Below, piece by piece: positions 26,347 to 35,926 of a DNA stretch of 64,000 nucleotides. Source of the stretch: Bradyrhizobium sp. B097 (GTDB lineage: Bacteria; Pseudomonadota; Alphaproteobacteria; Rhizobiales; Xanthobacteraceae); contig NZ_CP152412.1 of assembly GCF_038957035.1 (NCBI RefSeq), positions 3,530,501 through 3,594,500 of the forward strand, given 5' to 3'. Made by a program: the position numbers and the translations under genes. Under the pieces are notes generated by a model that saw nothing but the letters and a program-made list of their open reading frames with translations, was not told where the DNA came from and did no database searches. Position 1 is the stretch's first letter; the number at the start of each line of letters is the position of its first letter.

Positions 26347-27906
26347 TTATGACCTCATCATCCGGGCAATGGCTTCGCCAATGACAACCGTTGTGAAGTG
26401 CGTATTCGCCCGGCAATCCGACGGCATGATCGATGCGTCGGCGACCCGCAGGCCGCCGATGCCCTTCACCGTACCGTCGGGATTGACCACGCCCGCGGGA
26501 TCGTTGGCGCCGGCCATCCGGCAGCTGCCGGCTGCATGCTGGATATCGCCGGTCTCCCGTCGCAACACCGCCTCGAGCTCGGCTGTTGGCAAGGTTGCGG
26601 CGGCCGGCAGGGTCAGCTCGGTATCTCCGAGGCGGATCCAGTCCGATATGCCGGCCAGTGCCGGCTGCGTGGCCAGGACGGCGAACCGCTTCACCGCATC
26701 GGTCATGCGCAGCATGTCGCGTGGATCGGCCAGCATGTTCTCCTCGACGATCGGATCGATCATCGGATCGGGCGAAGCCAGTTTCAGGTGACCACGCGAA
26801 TAGGCGTTGAACAGGCCCGCGCCGATCGCTCCGGGATTTCCGATACCGCGATGGTTGAAACCGATCATGATCATATCGCGCTTGCCGCCGTCGGCGAGAC
26901 CGGATGAATAGGTCACGCAGCAATTGGTATGACGCGTGTCCCGATCAGTGGGCCGCAGCTCCTCACGCAGCTGGATCGTCATGCGAAACAGCGGATGGTC
27001 GAAGAAATTGCGGCCGACCGGCAGATCACGCTCGACCGCGATCCCCATGGCTCGCAGCTCGTCCGCCGGGCCAATGCCCGATCGCAGCAGGATCGCGGGG
27101 CTGTGGATGGCGCCGCCGCACAGCACGATCTCGCGCGCGGCGATCTCGCTGGTGCCCTGGCCGTCGATATGGACCCGGACGCCGGTCGCCCTGCCGTCGC
27201 GGATCAGGACCCGATCGACCAGCGCCTTGCCACGGATCTCCAGATTGGCGCGGCCACGGGCCGGCTCGAGATAGCCTTCGTTGGTTGTGATGCGACGACC
27301 GTTGCGGCTGTTGATCGGATAGCAGGCAACGCCTTCGCCATCGGGGCCGTTGACGTCGGCGCACCACGGATAGCCGCTGGCGAGCGCTGCATCGCGCAGG
27401 CCACGATCAATCGGGCCCCACGTCTCTAGCGGCGCGCGATAGACCGGCAGCGGACCGCCGCGTCCATGTCCCTTGGTGTCGCCGAATTCCTCGTCGTCCT
27501 CGATGTCAGAGAAAAATGGCATGATCTCGCGCGCGGACCAGCCGGTGCAGCCGAGCGCGGCCCATTCGTCGAAGGCATCCGCGACGCCGCGAATGGCGAT
27601 CTGGCCGTTCATCATCGAGCTGCCGCCCAGCCCCTTGCCGCGCCAATAGAAGCGCGGTTCCTGCCCCGCGATGCGGCGGGTCAGGAGGTCCGGCCACTGC
27701 CACTTCTCCTGGAATTCCCGCTGGTGAATGATGGGAATCGGGTTGGGCGTCCTGATCTCCCAGGGGGCTTCATCGGCACGCCAGTCGAGGCCCGCTTCGA
27801 GCAGCAGCACCCGCCGCTTTCGATCCTCGGACAACCGGGCGGCAATGGCAGCGCCGGCGGAGCCGCCGCCGACGACGATCACATCGTACGTGGTATCAAG
27901 TGACAT
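26347..27906 (-). CDS. GMC family FAD-dependent oxidoreductase (choline dehydrogenase-like)
   Basis: The 519-residue flavoenzyme has an N-terminal FAD dinucleotide fold (VIVVGGGSAGAAIAARL), the GMC signature around GKGLGGSSMMNG, IHSPAILLRSGIGP and the C-terminal active-site segments HAAGSCRMAG and SDCRANTHFTTVVIGE. ATG 27906 (MSLDTTYDV) is chosen. It lies 149 bases after the solute-binding gene on the same strand and so probably belongs to the glycine-riboswitch transcript. An alcohol or amino-alcohol substrate leading toward glycine or betaine would fit, but this is inference. Confidence 0.9.
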   Translation of the reverse strand: MSLDTTYDVIVVGGGSAGAAIAARLSEDRKRRVLLLEAGLDWRADEAPWEIRTPNPIPIIHQREFQEKWQWPDLLTRRIAGQEPRFYWRGKGLGGSSMMNGQIAIRGVADAFDEWAALGCTGWSAREIMPFFSDIEDDEEFGDTKGHGRGGPLPVYRAPLETWGPIDRGLRDAALASGYPWCADVNGPDGEGVACYPINSRNGRRITTNEGYLEPARGRANLEIRGKALVDRVLIRDGRATGVRVHIDGQGTSEIAAREIVLCGGAIHSPAILLRSGIGPADELRAMGIAVERDLPVGRNFFDHPLFRMTIQLREELRPTDRDTRHTNCCVTYSSGLADGGKRDMIMIGFNHRGIGNPGAIGAGLFNAYSRGHLKLASPDPMIDPIVEENMLADPRDMLRMTDAVKRFAVLATQPALAGISDWIRLGDTELTLPAAATLPTAELEAVLRRETGDIQHAAGSCRMAGANDPAGVVNPDGTVKGIGGLRVADASIMPSDCRANTHFTTVVIGEAIARMMRS

Positions 27907-28055
27907 GGCATCAAACCTTGCTGCGTCGGAAAGTCCAAACAAAGGACATCAGATGGCATCCCGACATCTCTGATGTTTCTCGTTTCATCGCCCGCTGGAG
28001 ACTTCGGCCTGTCCCGGATAGCCGCCAGCGTCGATCAGAATCATGCGGGTTGAGA

Positions 28056-29666
28056 CTACTCGGGTTTATCGATGTTCCAGAACAGTGGCGTGGCCGGACC
28101 ATCGAGCATGCCCGTCAGCTCCTTGTGCCACACGCTCGGCGCAAAGTACTGGCCCAGGGGAACGTAAGTCACCTGGTCGAGCGCACGCGCTTGAATCTCC
28201 GCTGCGATCTTCTTCTGTGCCTCGGGCGAGCCGGCGCGGGCGAAGGCATCGCGAAGGCTCTCCATTTGCAGGTCGTCCGGCCAGCCGACCCATCCGCCCT
28301 TGCGACCCCTGCTGTTCAGGGGAGCGCTGACGACGGGGTTCATGATGTCGGCAATGCCCCAGTTGGTGAAGAACATGTTCCAACCGCCATCCTTCGGCGG
28401 CTTCTGGCTTGCGAAGACCATGTTCGCTGTCTGCCAGTCCATGGACTGGACCGTCACCTGGAAGCCGGCCTGGCGCAGCAGCTGCGCCGCGACGATGGGC
28501 TGCGCCTTGAGGGTCACCACATCGGTCGGTGCCAGCATCACGACCGGCGTGCCGTCGTAACCGGATTCGGCCAGCAGCTTCTTCGCCTCGGCCATGCCGC
28601 CGCCCTTGACGAGAGAGTCCGATCCGAGATCGGAGGCGAGCGGTGTGTCGCAGCCGAAAACGGCGCCGCAAATCTTGTAGAGCTTCGGATCCCCGACCAT
28701 GGCGTCGAGTATGTCCTTCTGGCTCAGCGCCATCATGGCAGCCCGGCGCACCTTGACGTTGTCGAATGGCGGATAAAGAAAATTCATCCGCCCGATGGTC
28801 TGGAAGCCGAGGCCGCTCAAAGGGCGCGACGTCAAATCCTGGTCGGCTTGCAGGATCGGCAGCATGTCGAATGACGGCCGCTCCAGGAAATCGATGTCGC
28901 CGGACTGAAGCGCGCTGGTTGCAGTCTGCACGTCGGGCATCGTGATCCATTCGACGCGATCGACCTTCACCACCTTGCCGCCCGAGGTCCAGCTTGGCGG
29001 TTCGGCGCGCGGCACATAGTCCCTGTTCTTCTCGTAGACGGCCTTCACGCCGGGCTGGAATTCCGCCGGGACGAACTTGAAAGGTCCCGAGCCGATCTGC
29101 TCGGGGATCGGCCGATCCGACGGTGTGTCGGCAAGGCGCTTCGGCATCATGAAAGGCACCAGCGTGGATGGCTTACCCAGCGACTCCAGCACCAGGCCGT
29201 AGGGTTCCCTAAGTTTCAGCACGATCGTCCTGGTGTCGGGGGCCTCAACACCGGCGGTGAAGTCCATCAGCTTCTGGCCCATGCCGTCGACGGCGGCCCA
29301 GCGCTTCAATGACGCGATGCAGTCATCCGCGGTCACCAGCGTTCCGTCATGCCACTTCAGGCCGTCGCGCAGCGTGAACGTGTAAGTCAGCTTGTCGTCG
29401 GACACCTTCCAGTCCGCCATTTGAGGCCGGATCGTGAAGCTGGAGTCCATCGCCACCAGCGTGTCGTAGACCATATAGCCGTGGTCACGCGTGATGTAGG
29501 CTGACGAAACGATCGGATCGAGCGCCCGCAGATCCGAATGCATCACTGCCCTGATCGTCTTGGCGTGAGACAGGCCGGGCCACACGAGAGCGGTGACGAG
29601 CAGCAGCCCGCGTAACGCGGTTTTCATTGACGTCGGGGTGTTTCCGGCTCGCGGGGTGGCTGACAT
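28056..29666 (-). CDS. Family 5 ABC transporter solute-binding protein (peptide/opine type)
   Basis: The 536-residue periplasmic protein has a signal peptide ending at SHA (about residue 35) and the SBP_bac_5 pattern (LRALDPIVSSAYITRDHGYMVYDTLV, the TFTLRDGLKWHDG strand, IGSGPFKFV). Members bind di/oligopeptides, nickel or opines. Two ATG codons adjoin; the second (29666) has GAGGA at better spacing. No permease or ATPase genes follow. The tandem glycine riboswitch 250 bases upstream should control it, which suggests the ligand is linked to glycine, for example a glycine-containing peptide or derivative. Confidence 0.9.
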   Translation of the reverse strand: MSATPRAGNTPTSMKTALRGLLLVTALVWPGLSHAKTIRAVMHSDLRALDPIVSSAYITRDHGYMVYDTLVAMDSSFTIRPQMADWKVSDDKLTYTFTLRDGLKWHDGTLVTADDCIASLKRWAAVDGMGQKLMDFTAGVEAPDTRTIVLKLREPYGLVLESLGKPSTLVPFMMPKRLADTPSDRPIPEQIGSGPFKFVPAEFQPGVKAVYEKNRDYVPRAEPPSWTSGGKVVKVDRVEWITMPDVQTATSALQSGDIDFLERPSFDMLPILQADQDLTSRPLSGLGFQTIGRMNFLYPPFDNVKVRRAAMMALSQKDILDAMVGDPKLYKICGAVFGCDTPLASDLGSDSLVKGGGMAEAKKLLAESGYDGTPVVMLAPTDVVTLKAQPIVAAQLLRQAGFQVTVQSMDWQTANMVFASQKPPKDGGWNMFFTNWGIADIMNPVVSAPLNSRGRKGGWVGWPDDLQMESLRDAFARAGSPEAQKKIAAEIQARALDQVTYVPLGQYFAPSVWHKELTGMLDGPATPLFWNIDKPE

Positions 29667-29919
29667 CATTTTCCTCGGATGAACGTTGAACGGACTTCGA
29701 TCGGCGCGTTGAAGAGCGCATTGGTTGAATGGAAGCCGCCCGCCGGTGCGAGATGGCTTTTGTCATGGCGTCGAGACATCCGTCGAAGGCAATCGCGCGT
29801 CCGCGTCACACGGATGGTCGTTGCGCCGGTGAGGCCGGCGCCGACGGGTGCAATGAGGGGCATGTCTTGAAGAGGCTCCCGGACGCTAGAGTCGCCCCGA
29901 CGCCGGCGTAAACCGGTGG

Positions 29920-30155
29920 AGGCGCCCCATCTGTCTCGGTACCTGAGAGCTTGATCCGCTGGAGCCCTTTGCTCGACGCAATGGCTCGATGACGGATATC
30001 CCCTTCGGTGGACACCGCATCAAGGATACGGTGTCTCTCTCCAGATCGTCCTGACGACACGGTCCTTGTGCCTGAGAGTTTCCGGGGCAGTTGCTCCGTC
30101 GGCGCCGAACACGAAAACGATGCGCTCGCTTTCGTTTCGATCTCTCCCGCATCGT
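29920..30155 (-). promoter_or_regulatory. Tandem glycine riboswitch (two aptamers)
   Basis: Read on the minus strand, aptamer 1 (about 30150 to 30068) begins GGGAGAGA, has GGCGCCGACGGAGCAAC and ends CTCTCAGGCA. Aptamer 2 (about 30044 to 29925) begins CTGGAGAGAG, has CACCGAAGGGGATATC and ends CTCTCAGGTACCGAGACAG. Order, spacing and core bases match the classic gcvT leader. The RNA points to the solute-binding gene at 29666, leaving about 250 bases for the expression platform, where a GCGCCGG/CCGGCGC stem is visible at 29823-29841. Confidence 0.95.
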
Positions 30156-30371
30156 CGCGTTGGACTGTCAAAACGATATTGTGCGCTCCCAAGCCAGGCA
30201 AGACTAAACTTCAATCGGGATCTGCCCACATCATATGCGATCAATCTTGCGAGGCTCATGGCTCCGTCAACTGCGTGGTCGTGCAACTGGGAATTGGAGC
30301 TGCGGAACAGAAACGGCATTTCCGTCTGCGAGGCGTCGAGCGACGGGCCGGGCATCGCGATCCTGCCCAAC

Positions 30372-30400
30372 AAAAAAACGCCCCGGCTGACCGGGGCGTT
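30372..30400 (-). terminator. Rho-independent terminator of the liv operon
   Basis: A perfect 10-bp stem (30377-30386 with 30391-30400, 4-base loop) is followed on the minus strand by a T run (A run at 30372-30376 on the plus strand). It sits 33 bases past the stop of the livK-type gene and separates it from the riboswitch transcript. Confidence 0.92.
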
Positions 30401-30432
30401 TCGTCTCTCTGATGGGATCAGGCGCGAGAGGC

Positions 30433-31551
30433 TTAGGAGCCCTTCGGATTGATCTCGGTGTAGTTGCCCTTGGCGTCCCACTTGTAGACGACGTAGTCGA
30501 TCGCCTTGATGTCGCCCTTGGCGTCGAAGCCCATCTTGCCGAGCACGGTGTCCCAGTCGCCGGCCTTGATGGTGTCCATCACCTTCTTGGCGTCGGTGGT
30601 GCCGGCCTTGGCGACGGCCTGCGTCCACACCTGCATCGCGGCGTAGGTGTAGAGCGTGTAGCCTTCGGGATCGATGTTCTTGGCCTTGAACTTCTCGACG
30701 ATCGCCTTCGCGGTCGGCTTGTTGCGCGGATCGGGGCCGAAGGTGAACAGCGTGCCTTCGGCGGCGGGGCCGGTGATCGAGGCGAACTCCTTGTCGTTCA
30801 TGGCGTCGCCCGCCATCAGCACGGTCTGCAGGCCCTGGTCGCGCATCTGGCGCAGGATCAGGCCGGCTTCCTGATGGTAGCCGCCGACATAGACCAGATC
30901 GATATTGTCGCGCTTCAAGCGCGAGACGATCGAGTTGAAGTCCTTGTCGCCCTTGTTGTAGGACTCGAACATCTTCTCCTGGAAGCCGGCCTTGTTCAGC
31001 GCCTTCTTGGTCTCGTCCGCGAGGCCTTTGCCGTAGGTGGTCTTGTCGTTCAGGATCGCGACGTTCTTGCCCTTGAAGTTCTTCATGATGTAGTCGGCGG
31101 CGACCAGGCCCTGCTGGTCGTCACGGCCGCAGACGCGCGCCACGTTCCAGAGCTTGCGCTCGGTGAACAGCGGGTTGGTCGAGGCCGGGGTGATCTGCAG
31201 CACGTTGGCGTCGGCATACGCCTCGGAGGCCGGGATCGACGACGACGAGCAGAAATGGCCGGCCACGAACGGGATCTTCGCGGAGCCGATCTTTTCCGCG
31301 ATCGAGCGCGCCTGCTTCGGATCGCAGGCATCGTCGTCGGCTTCCAGCGCGAGCTTCTTGCCGAGCACGCCGCCGGCGGCGTTGATGTCGGCGACTGCCT
31401 GCTCGGCGCCGTTCTTCATCTGCCGGCCAAAAGCGGATTCGGAGCCCGTCATCGGGCCCGCGACTGCGATGGTGATGTCTTGCGCGAACGCGCTCGCCGA
31501 TAATGCGAACGACGCGCCCAGTGCCAGGCCGATCAGCTTCAGTGATTTCAT
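30433..31551 (-). CDS. livK: Branched-chain amino acid ABC transporter binding protein
   Basis: The 372-residue protein has a signal peptide ending ASAFAQ (about residue 24) and a type I periplasmic binding fold of the Leu/Ile/Val family (ITIAVAGPMTGSESAFGRQM, the VADINAAGGVLGKKLALE segment, FVAGHFCSSSSIPAS). ATG 31551 has GAGGGA 7 bases upstream. It is the last gene of the livHMGF cluster, 166 bases after livF. It delivers branched-chain or related amino acids to LivHM. Confidence 0.93.
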   Translation of the reverse strand: MKSLKLIGLALGASFALSASAFAQDITIAVAGPMTGSESAFGRQMKNGAEQAVADINAAGGVLGKKLALEADDDACDPKQARSIAEKIGSAKIPFVAGHFCSSSSIPASEAYADANVLQITPASTNPLFTERKLWNVARVCGRDDQQGLVAADYIMKNFKGKNVAILNDKTTYGKGLADETKKALNKAGFQEKMFESYNKGDKDFNSIVSRLKRDNIDLVYVGGYHQEAGLILRQMRDQGLQTVLMAGDAMNDKEFASITGPAAEGTLFTFGPDPRNKPTAKAIVEKFKAKNIDPEGYTLYTYAAMQVWTQAVAKAGTTDAKKVMDTIKAGDWDTVLGKMGFDAKGDIKAIDYVVYKWDAKGNYTEINPKGS

Positions 31552-31717
31552 GAGACGTCCCTCGTGGTCGTTGCCTCTTGCGGAAGGGCCCGGCACGCCG
31601 GGCCCCAAAACCGGCGGCATTCTCGGCTGATTTCGCGGCGAAGTCACCGGCAATTTTCAGGCAAATCGACGCTGCATCAGCCACATCCTGCTGCAACGGG
31701 CGGCGCACAGGGGTGAG

Positions 31718-32467
31718 CTAGCCGCGGCGGCCGCCTTCCAGATAGGCGGCGCGGATTTCCGGGCGCTGCAGCAATTCGGCGCCGGTTCCGGCCAGCGTGA
31801 TCAGGCCGTTGACCATGACGTAGCCGCGATGGGCGAGCTTCAGCGCATGGTTGGCGTTCTGCTCGACGATCAGCACGGTGAGGCCGTCCTGCCGGTTCAG
31901 CGTGCGGATGGCATCGAAGATCTGCCGCGCGATCAGCGGCGCGAGGCCGAGCGAGGGCTCGTCCAGCATCAACAGGCGCGGCCGGCTCATCAGGGCGCGG
32001 CCGATCGCGAGCATCTGCTGCTCGCCGCCCGACAGCGTGCCGCCGCGTTGTGCGACGCGCTCCTTCAGCCGCGGAAACAGCGCGAACACGCGCTCCAGCC
32101 CGGCCTCGCGTTCGGTCTCGCTGCATTCGGTGGCGTCGGCGCCCATCTGCAGGTTTTCCGCGACGCTCATGCGCGGAAAGATCCGCCGGCCCTCGGGCGA
32201 TTGCGCGATGCGCAGCCGCGCGATCTCGTGGGTCGACACGCCGGTGATGTCGTGGCCGTCGAATTCGATGGTGCCGGCGCGGGCGCGCGGCCGGCCGAAG
32301 ATCGTCATCATCAGCGTCGACTTGCCGGCGCCATTGGCGCCGATCAGGGCGACGATCTCCCCTCGATTGATCTCGATGTCGACGCCCTTCAGCGCCTCGA
32401 TCTTGCCATATGCCGCACGCACGCCGCGCACCGCGAGCAGGGGTGTGGTTGCCGCTGCCGAGCTCAC
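31718..32467 (-). CDS. livF: Branched-chain amino acid ABC transporter ATPase LivF
   Basis: The 249-residue ATPase has Walker A GANGAGKST, signature LSGGEQQM, Walker B LLMLDEPSLGLAP and the switch histidine region of LivF-type proteins. The GTG start overlaps the LivG stop (GTGA). It is the second ATPase of the transporter. Confidence 0.95.
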   Translation of the reverse strand: MSSAAATTPLLAVRGVRAAYGKIEALKGVDIEINRGEIVALIGANGAGKSTLMMTIFGRPRARAGTIEFDGHDITGVSTHEIARLRIAQSPEGRRIFPRMSVAENLQMGADATECSETEREAGLERVFALFPRLKERVAQRGGTLSGGEQQMLAIGRALMSRPRLLMLDEPSLGLAPLIARQIFDAIRTLNRQDGLTVLIVEQNANHALKLAHRGYVMVNGLITLAGTGAELLQRPEIRAAYLEGGRRG

Positions 32468-33297
32468 GTGCCGCTCTCCATCACGGCGATCGCCTCTTCC
32501 TCGTCGGCGCCGAGATAGGCGGCGATCACCTTCGGGTCGTCGCGCACCGCTTGCGGCGTGCCTTCGGCGATCTTGACGCCGTAGTCCATGACCACGATGT
32601 GATCGGAAATCTCCATCACGACGGACATGTCATGCTCGATCAAGAGGATCGAGGTGCCCTGTTCGTTGCGGATCGACAACAAGAGCTCGTTGAGCCCGCC
32701 GCTCTCGCGTGCGTTCAGTCCGGCCGCGGGCTCGTCGAGACAGAGCAGCGCCGGCTCAGTGCACATCGCGCGCGCGATCTCGAGCCTGCGCTGGTCGCCA
32801 TAGGGCAGATTGCCCGCGGCATCGTCGGCGCGGTCGAGCAGGCCGACGCGGTTGAGCCAGGTCCGCGCCAGCTCGATGGCGCGCGCTTCGGCCTCGCGCC
32901 AGGACGGCAGGCCGAGCAGGCCGAGCAGGGTCAGCCCCGAGGCGCGCATCAGCGCGTTGTGTTGGGCGACCATCAGGTTTTCCAGCGCGGTCATGCCGGG
33001 AAACAGCCGGATGTTCTGGAAGGTGCGCGCCACCTTGGCCTGCTTGGAGATGCGGAAATCGTTCAGCCGCTCGAGCTGGATGGTGCGGCCGTCGTCGTGG
33101 GCGAGGCGGATCGCGCCGCCGCTCGGCCGGTAGAAGCCGGTGATGCAGTTGAAGACGGTGGTCTTGCCGGCGCCGTTCGGCCCGATCAGCGCAGTGATTT
33201 TGCGCCGCTCGGCCGCAAAGGAGAGGTCGTTGACCGCGACGATGCCGCCGAAGCGCATCATCAGGCGGTCGACGGTGAGGATGTGGTCGCCGCTCAT
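32464..33297 (-). CDS. livG: Branched-chain amino acid ABC transporter ATPase LivG
   Basis: The 277-residue ATPase has Walker A GPNGAGKTT, a family-typical insertion around IRLFPGMTALENLMVAQH, Walker B ALLCLDEPAAGLN and LLIEHDMSVVMEISD. The signature motif is the LivG-like NLPYGDQRRLEIARAM. It overlaps LivM and LivF by 4 bases each, so the four genes are one translationally coupled operon. Confidence 0.95.
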   Translation of the reverse strand: MSGDHILTVDRLMMRFGGIVAVNDLSFAAERRKITALIGPNGAGKTTVFNCITGFYRPSGGAIRLAHDDGRTIQLERLNDFRISKQAKVARTFQNIRLFPGMTALENLMVAQHNALMRASGLTLLGLLGLPSWREAEARAIELARTWLNRVGLLDRADDAAGNLPYGDQRRLEIARAMCTEPALLCLDEPAAGLNARESGGLNELLLSIRNEQGTSILLIEHDMSVVMEISDHIVVMDYGVKIAEGTPQAVRDDPKVIAAYLGADEEEAIAVMESGT

Positions 33298-34619
33298 CCG
33301 TGGCCCTCCTTGACGAGGTCGGAGGAGATTGCCTGGTTGCGCTCCAGGAACACGGTGGGCGCGCGATGGCCGATCAGCCCGCGCGGCCGCCAGATCATCA
33401 ACAGCACCATGGCGATGCCGAACACCAGCATGCGGTACTGATCGAAACCACGGAACAGCTCGAAGCCGCCGATCATGGCGAGGGCGGCAAGCGCGACGCC
33501 GAGCTGCGAGCCCATGCCGCCGAGCACGACGATCGCCAGCACCAGCGCCGATTCCTGGAAGGTGAAGGATTCCGGGCTGATGAAGCCCTGCCGCGTGGCG
33601 AAGAATGCGCCGGCCAAGCCGCCGAACATCGCACCGGTCGCGAACGCCGTCAGCTTGGTGGTCGTGGTGTTGATGCCGAGCGCGCGGCAGGCGACCTCGT
33701 CCTCGCGCAGCGCCTCCCAGGCGCGGCCGATCGGCAGCCGCCGCAGCCGGATCGTCACCCAGTTGGTGAGCAGCGCCATCGCCAGGATCAGATAGAACAG
33801 GAAGACGAGGCGGTGGGTCGGCGAGAACTCGATGCCGAGCCTGGCGGCGAGCCCGTCATCGCCCGGCGTCAGCGGAATGCCGAACATGGTCGGGCGCGGA
33901 ATCCCCGAGACGCCGTTGGGGCCGCCGGTCAGGCTTTGCCAGTTGATGATGACGAGGCGGATGATCTCGCCGAAGGCGAGCGTCACGATCGCCAGATAAT
34001 CGCCGCGCAGCCGCAGCACCGGGAACCCGAGCAGCACGCCCCAGAACGCCGCCAGGATGCCGGCGAGCGGCAGGCAGACCCAGAACGACAATCCGAAATT
34101 GGTCGCAAGCAGCGCGTAGGAATAGGCGCCAACCGCATAGAAGGCGACATAGCCGAGGTCGAGCAGGCCGGCGAGCCCGACCACGACGTTCAAGCCCCAA
34201 CCCAACATCACATAGGTCAGGACCAGGATCGACAGGTCGAGAATGTAGCGCTGGTTGTAGAAGATGACCGGTACGAGGAACGCGAACACCAGGAGCGCGG
34301 GCGCAAGCCATCGTCCGGCGAACGAGATCGCTGATTGCACCGGCTTCGGCACGATGCTGTCCTTGTCGACCGGGCCCCACCATTGCCGCAGCAGCTCGAC
34401 GATGATGCTGCCGCCGAACACCGTGCCGACGAGGGCGGCGAGGTCGCCGAACCGCGTCCAGTAGATCAGGCCGCCTTGCGGTCCGGCCTCGGTGCGCACG
34501 CCGATCATCAGCGAGAACAGCACCAGCGCGACCAATGCGCTGATCAGGGCTTTCTTGAGAATGAAGGCGCTGCCCGAGGGCTGCGCGGCGGGCGATGGGC
34601 GGGCTGAGGTCGCGCTCAC
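33294..34619 (-). CDS. livM: Branched-chain amino acid ABC transporter permease LivM
   Basis: The 441-residue inner-membrane protein has about ten TM helices, with the LivM core after residue 140 (LDLGYVAFYAVGAYSYALLA, VVIGGMGSQLG-like turn). The longer N-terminal part (TM segments about 20-110) is common in rhizobial LivM. A GTG at 34619 with AGG upstream is chosen because it does not run into LivH; a TTG further upstream would overlap the LivH end. Confidence 0.93.
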   Translation of the reverse strand: MSATSARPSPAAQPSGSAFILKKALISALVALVLFSLMIGVRTEAGPQGGLIYWTRFGDLAALVGTVFGGSIIVELLRQWWGPVDKDSIVPKPVQSAISFAGRWLAPALLVFAFLVPVIFYNQRYILDLSILVLTYVMLGWGLNVVVGLAGLLDLGYVAFYAVGAYSYALLATNFGLSFWVCLPLAGILAAFWGVLLGFPVLRLRGDYLAIVTLAFGEIIRLVIINWQSLTGGPNGVSGIPRPTMFGIPLTPGDDGLAARLGIEFSPTHRLVFLFYLILAMALLTNWVTIRLRRLPIGRAWEALREDEVACRALGINTTTTKLTAFATGAMFGGLAGAFFATRQGFISPESFTFQESALVLAIVVLGGMGSQLGVALAALAMIGGFELFRGFDQYRMLVFGIAMVLLMIWRPRGLIGHRAPTVFLERNQAISSDLVKEGHG

Positions 34620-34629
34620 GAAGTGCCTG

Positions 34630-35547
34630 TCAGACTTTTTCGACTTCGGGACGGCCAAGCAGGCCGGTCGGCATGAAGATCAGCACCACGATCAGGATCG
34701 AGAACGCGGCGACGTCCTTGTATTCCACCGAGAAATAGGCCGACCAGAACGTCTCGATCAGGCCGATCGCGAGCCCGCCGAGCATCGCGCCCGGCAGCGA
34801 GCCGATGCCGCCGAGCACGGCGGCGGTGAACGCCTTGATGCCGGCGACGAAGCCCATGAAGAAATCGACCAGGCCGTAATACAGCAGATACATCATGCCG
34901 GCGACGGCGGCGAGCGCGGCACCGATCACGAAGGTCATCGAGATGGTGCGGTCGACGTCGACGCCGAGCAGTGCGGCCATGGTCTGGTCCTGCTCGCAGG
35001 CGCGCATGTCGCGCCCAAGCCGGGTGCGCGACACCAGCCAGGTGAACAGCGCCAGCACCACGATGGTGGCGAGCACGACCATGATCTGGACGTTGGAGAG
35101 CTGCACGGCGAAGCCTTGCGCGCCCTCATGCAGCGTGTAGCCGCCGGTGATGATCGGCGGCACCGGCTTGACGCGCGCGCCCTGCGACACCTGCGAGAAG
35201 TTGGTCAGCACGAACGACATGCCGATCGCCGACAGCATCGGCGCCAGGCGGAATGAATGCCGCAACGGCCGGTAGGCGATGCGCTCGATGGTCCAGCCAT
35301 AGAGCGCGGTGATCGCCATCGAGACCAGCAGCACGATGAGAAGGATCAGGGGGATCGCGGTGAGGCCGAGCGACACCAGCACCAGGAACGAGATCAGCGC
35401 GATGAAGCCGCCGATCATGAAGATGTCGCCATGGGCGAAGTTGATCATGCCGACGATGCCGTAGACCATCGTGTAGCCGATGGCGATCAGGCCGTAGATC
35501 GAACCGAGCACGAGGCCGTTGATCAGTTGCTGGGCGAAATAATCCAT
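34630..35547 (-). CDS. livH: Branched-chain amino acid ABC transporter permease LivH
   Basis: The 305-residue permease has eight or so TM helices and the LivH segments LINGLVLGSIYGLIAIGYTM, GMINFAHGDIFMIGGF and AFTAAVLGGIGSLPGAMLGG. It is the first gene of the liv operon, so the promoter should lie just above 35547. Confidence 0.95.
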   Translation of the reverse strand: MDYFAQQLINGLVLGSIYGLIAIGYTMVYGIVGMINFAHGDIFMIGGFIALISFLVLVSLGLTAIPLILLIVLLVSMAITALYGWTIERIAYRPLRHSFRLAPMLSAIGMSFVLTNFSQVSQGARVKPVPPIITGGYTLHEGAQGFAVQLSNVQIMVVLATIVVLALFTWLVSRTRLGRDMRACEQDQTMAALLGVDVDRTISMTFVIGAALAAVAGMMYLLYYGLVDFFMGFVAGIKAFTAAVLGGIGSLPGAMLGGLAIGLIETFWSAYFSVEYKDVAAFSILIVVLIFMPTGLLGRPEVEKV

Positions 35548-35926
35548 GCGCTGCCGTAACTCGAGGGGTGACGCGCCGAGGGCCCCCGGGCAGCCTGATC
35601 CGTCGCGTCGTGGTATTTTCTAACAGTGGGACCCGGGCGGCGGCAACAGCGTGGCAGCAGCAGACGAGGGCTTGTACATAACTACTTCGGCGGGTGCGGT
35701 TCCGATGTCACAGGGTCGACACCTCGTTGCCTTGCAATGATCGCGCCAGAACCCGTGTTGGCCGAGCCACGACGGCGGTCAGATGCCCGGGGAGCAGCAG
35801 GATCCGCGCCGGCAGGACCAGAAGCCCAATCCGGAGTGCTCATTCCGGGCAATTGAGCAGATGCAACAAGAGGGGCTTGCCGAATGGCGAAGCCCTTTTG
35901 TCAGCTCATTTGTTTCTGCTTTCTGT
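35548..35926. other. Intergenic region without a gene
   Basis: This 379-base stretch lies between livH and the glycosyltransferase-like gene, both on minus. It must hold the liv promoter, though I see no clear -35/-10 pair. Small open frames on the plus strand have poor codon use and no ribosome site, so no gene is called. Confidence 0.6.
35872..35898 (-). terminator. Possible terminator after the glycosyltransferase-like gene
   Basis: A stem formed by AGGGGCTTGCC and GGCGAAGCCCTT, with one mismatch and a GAAT loop, lies about 30 bases past the minus-strand stop at 35927. The T run is better on the plus strand (CCCTTTTG) than on minus, so direction is uncertain. Confidence 0.45.
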
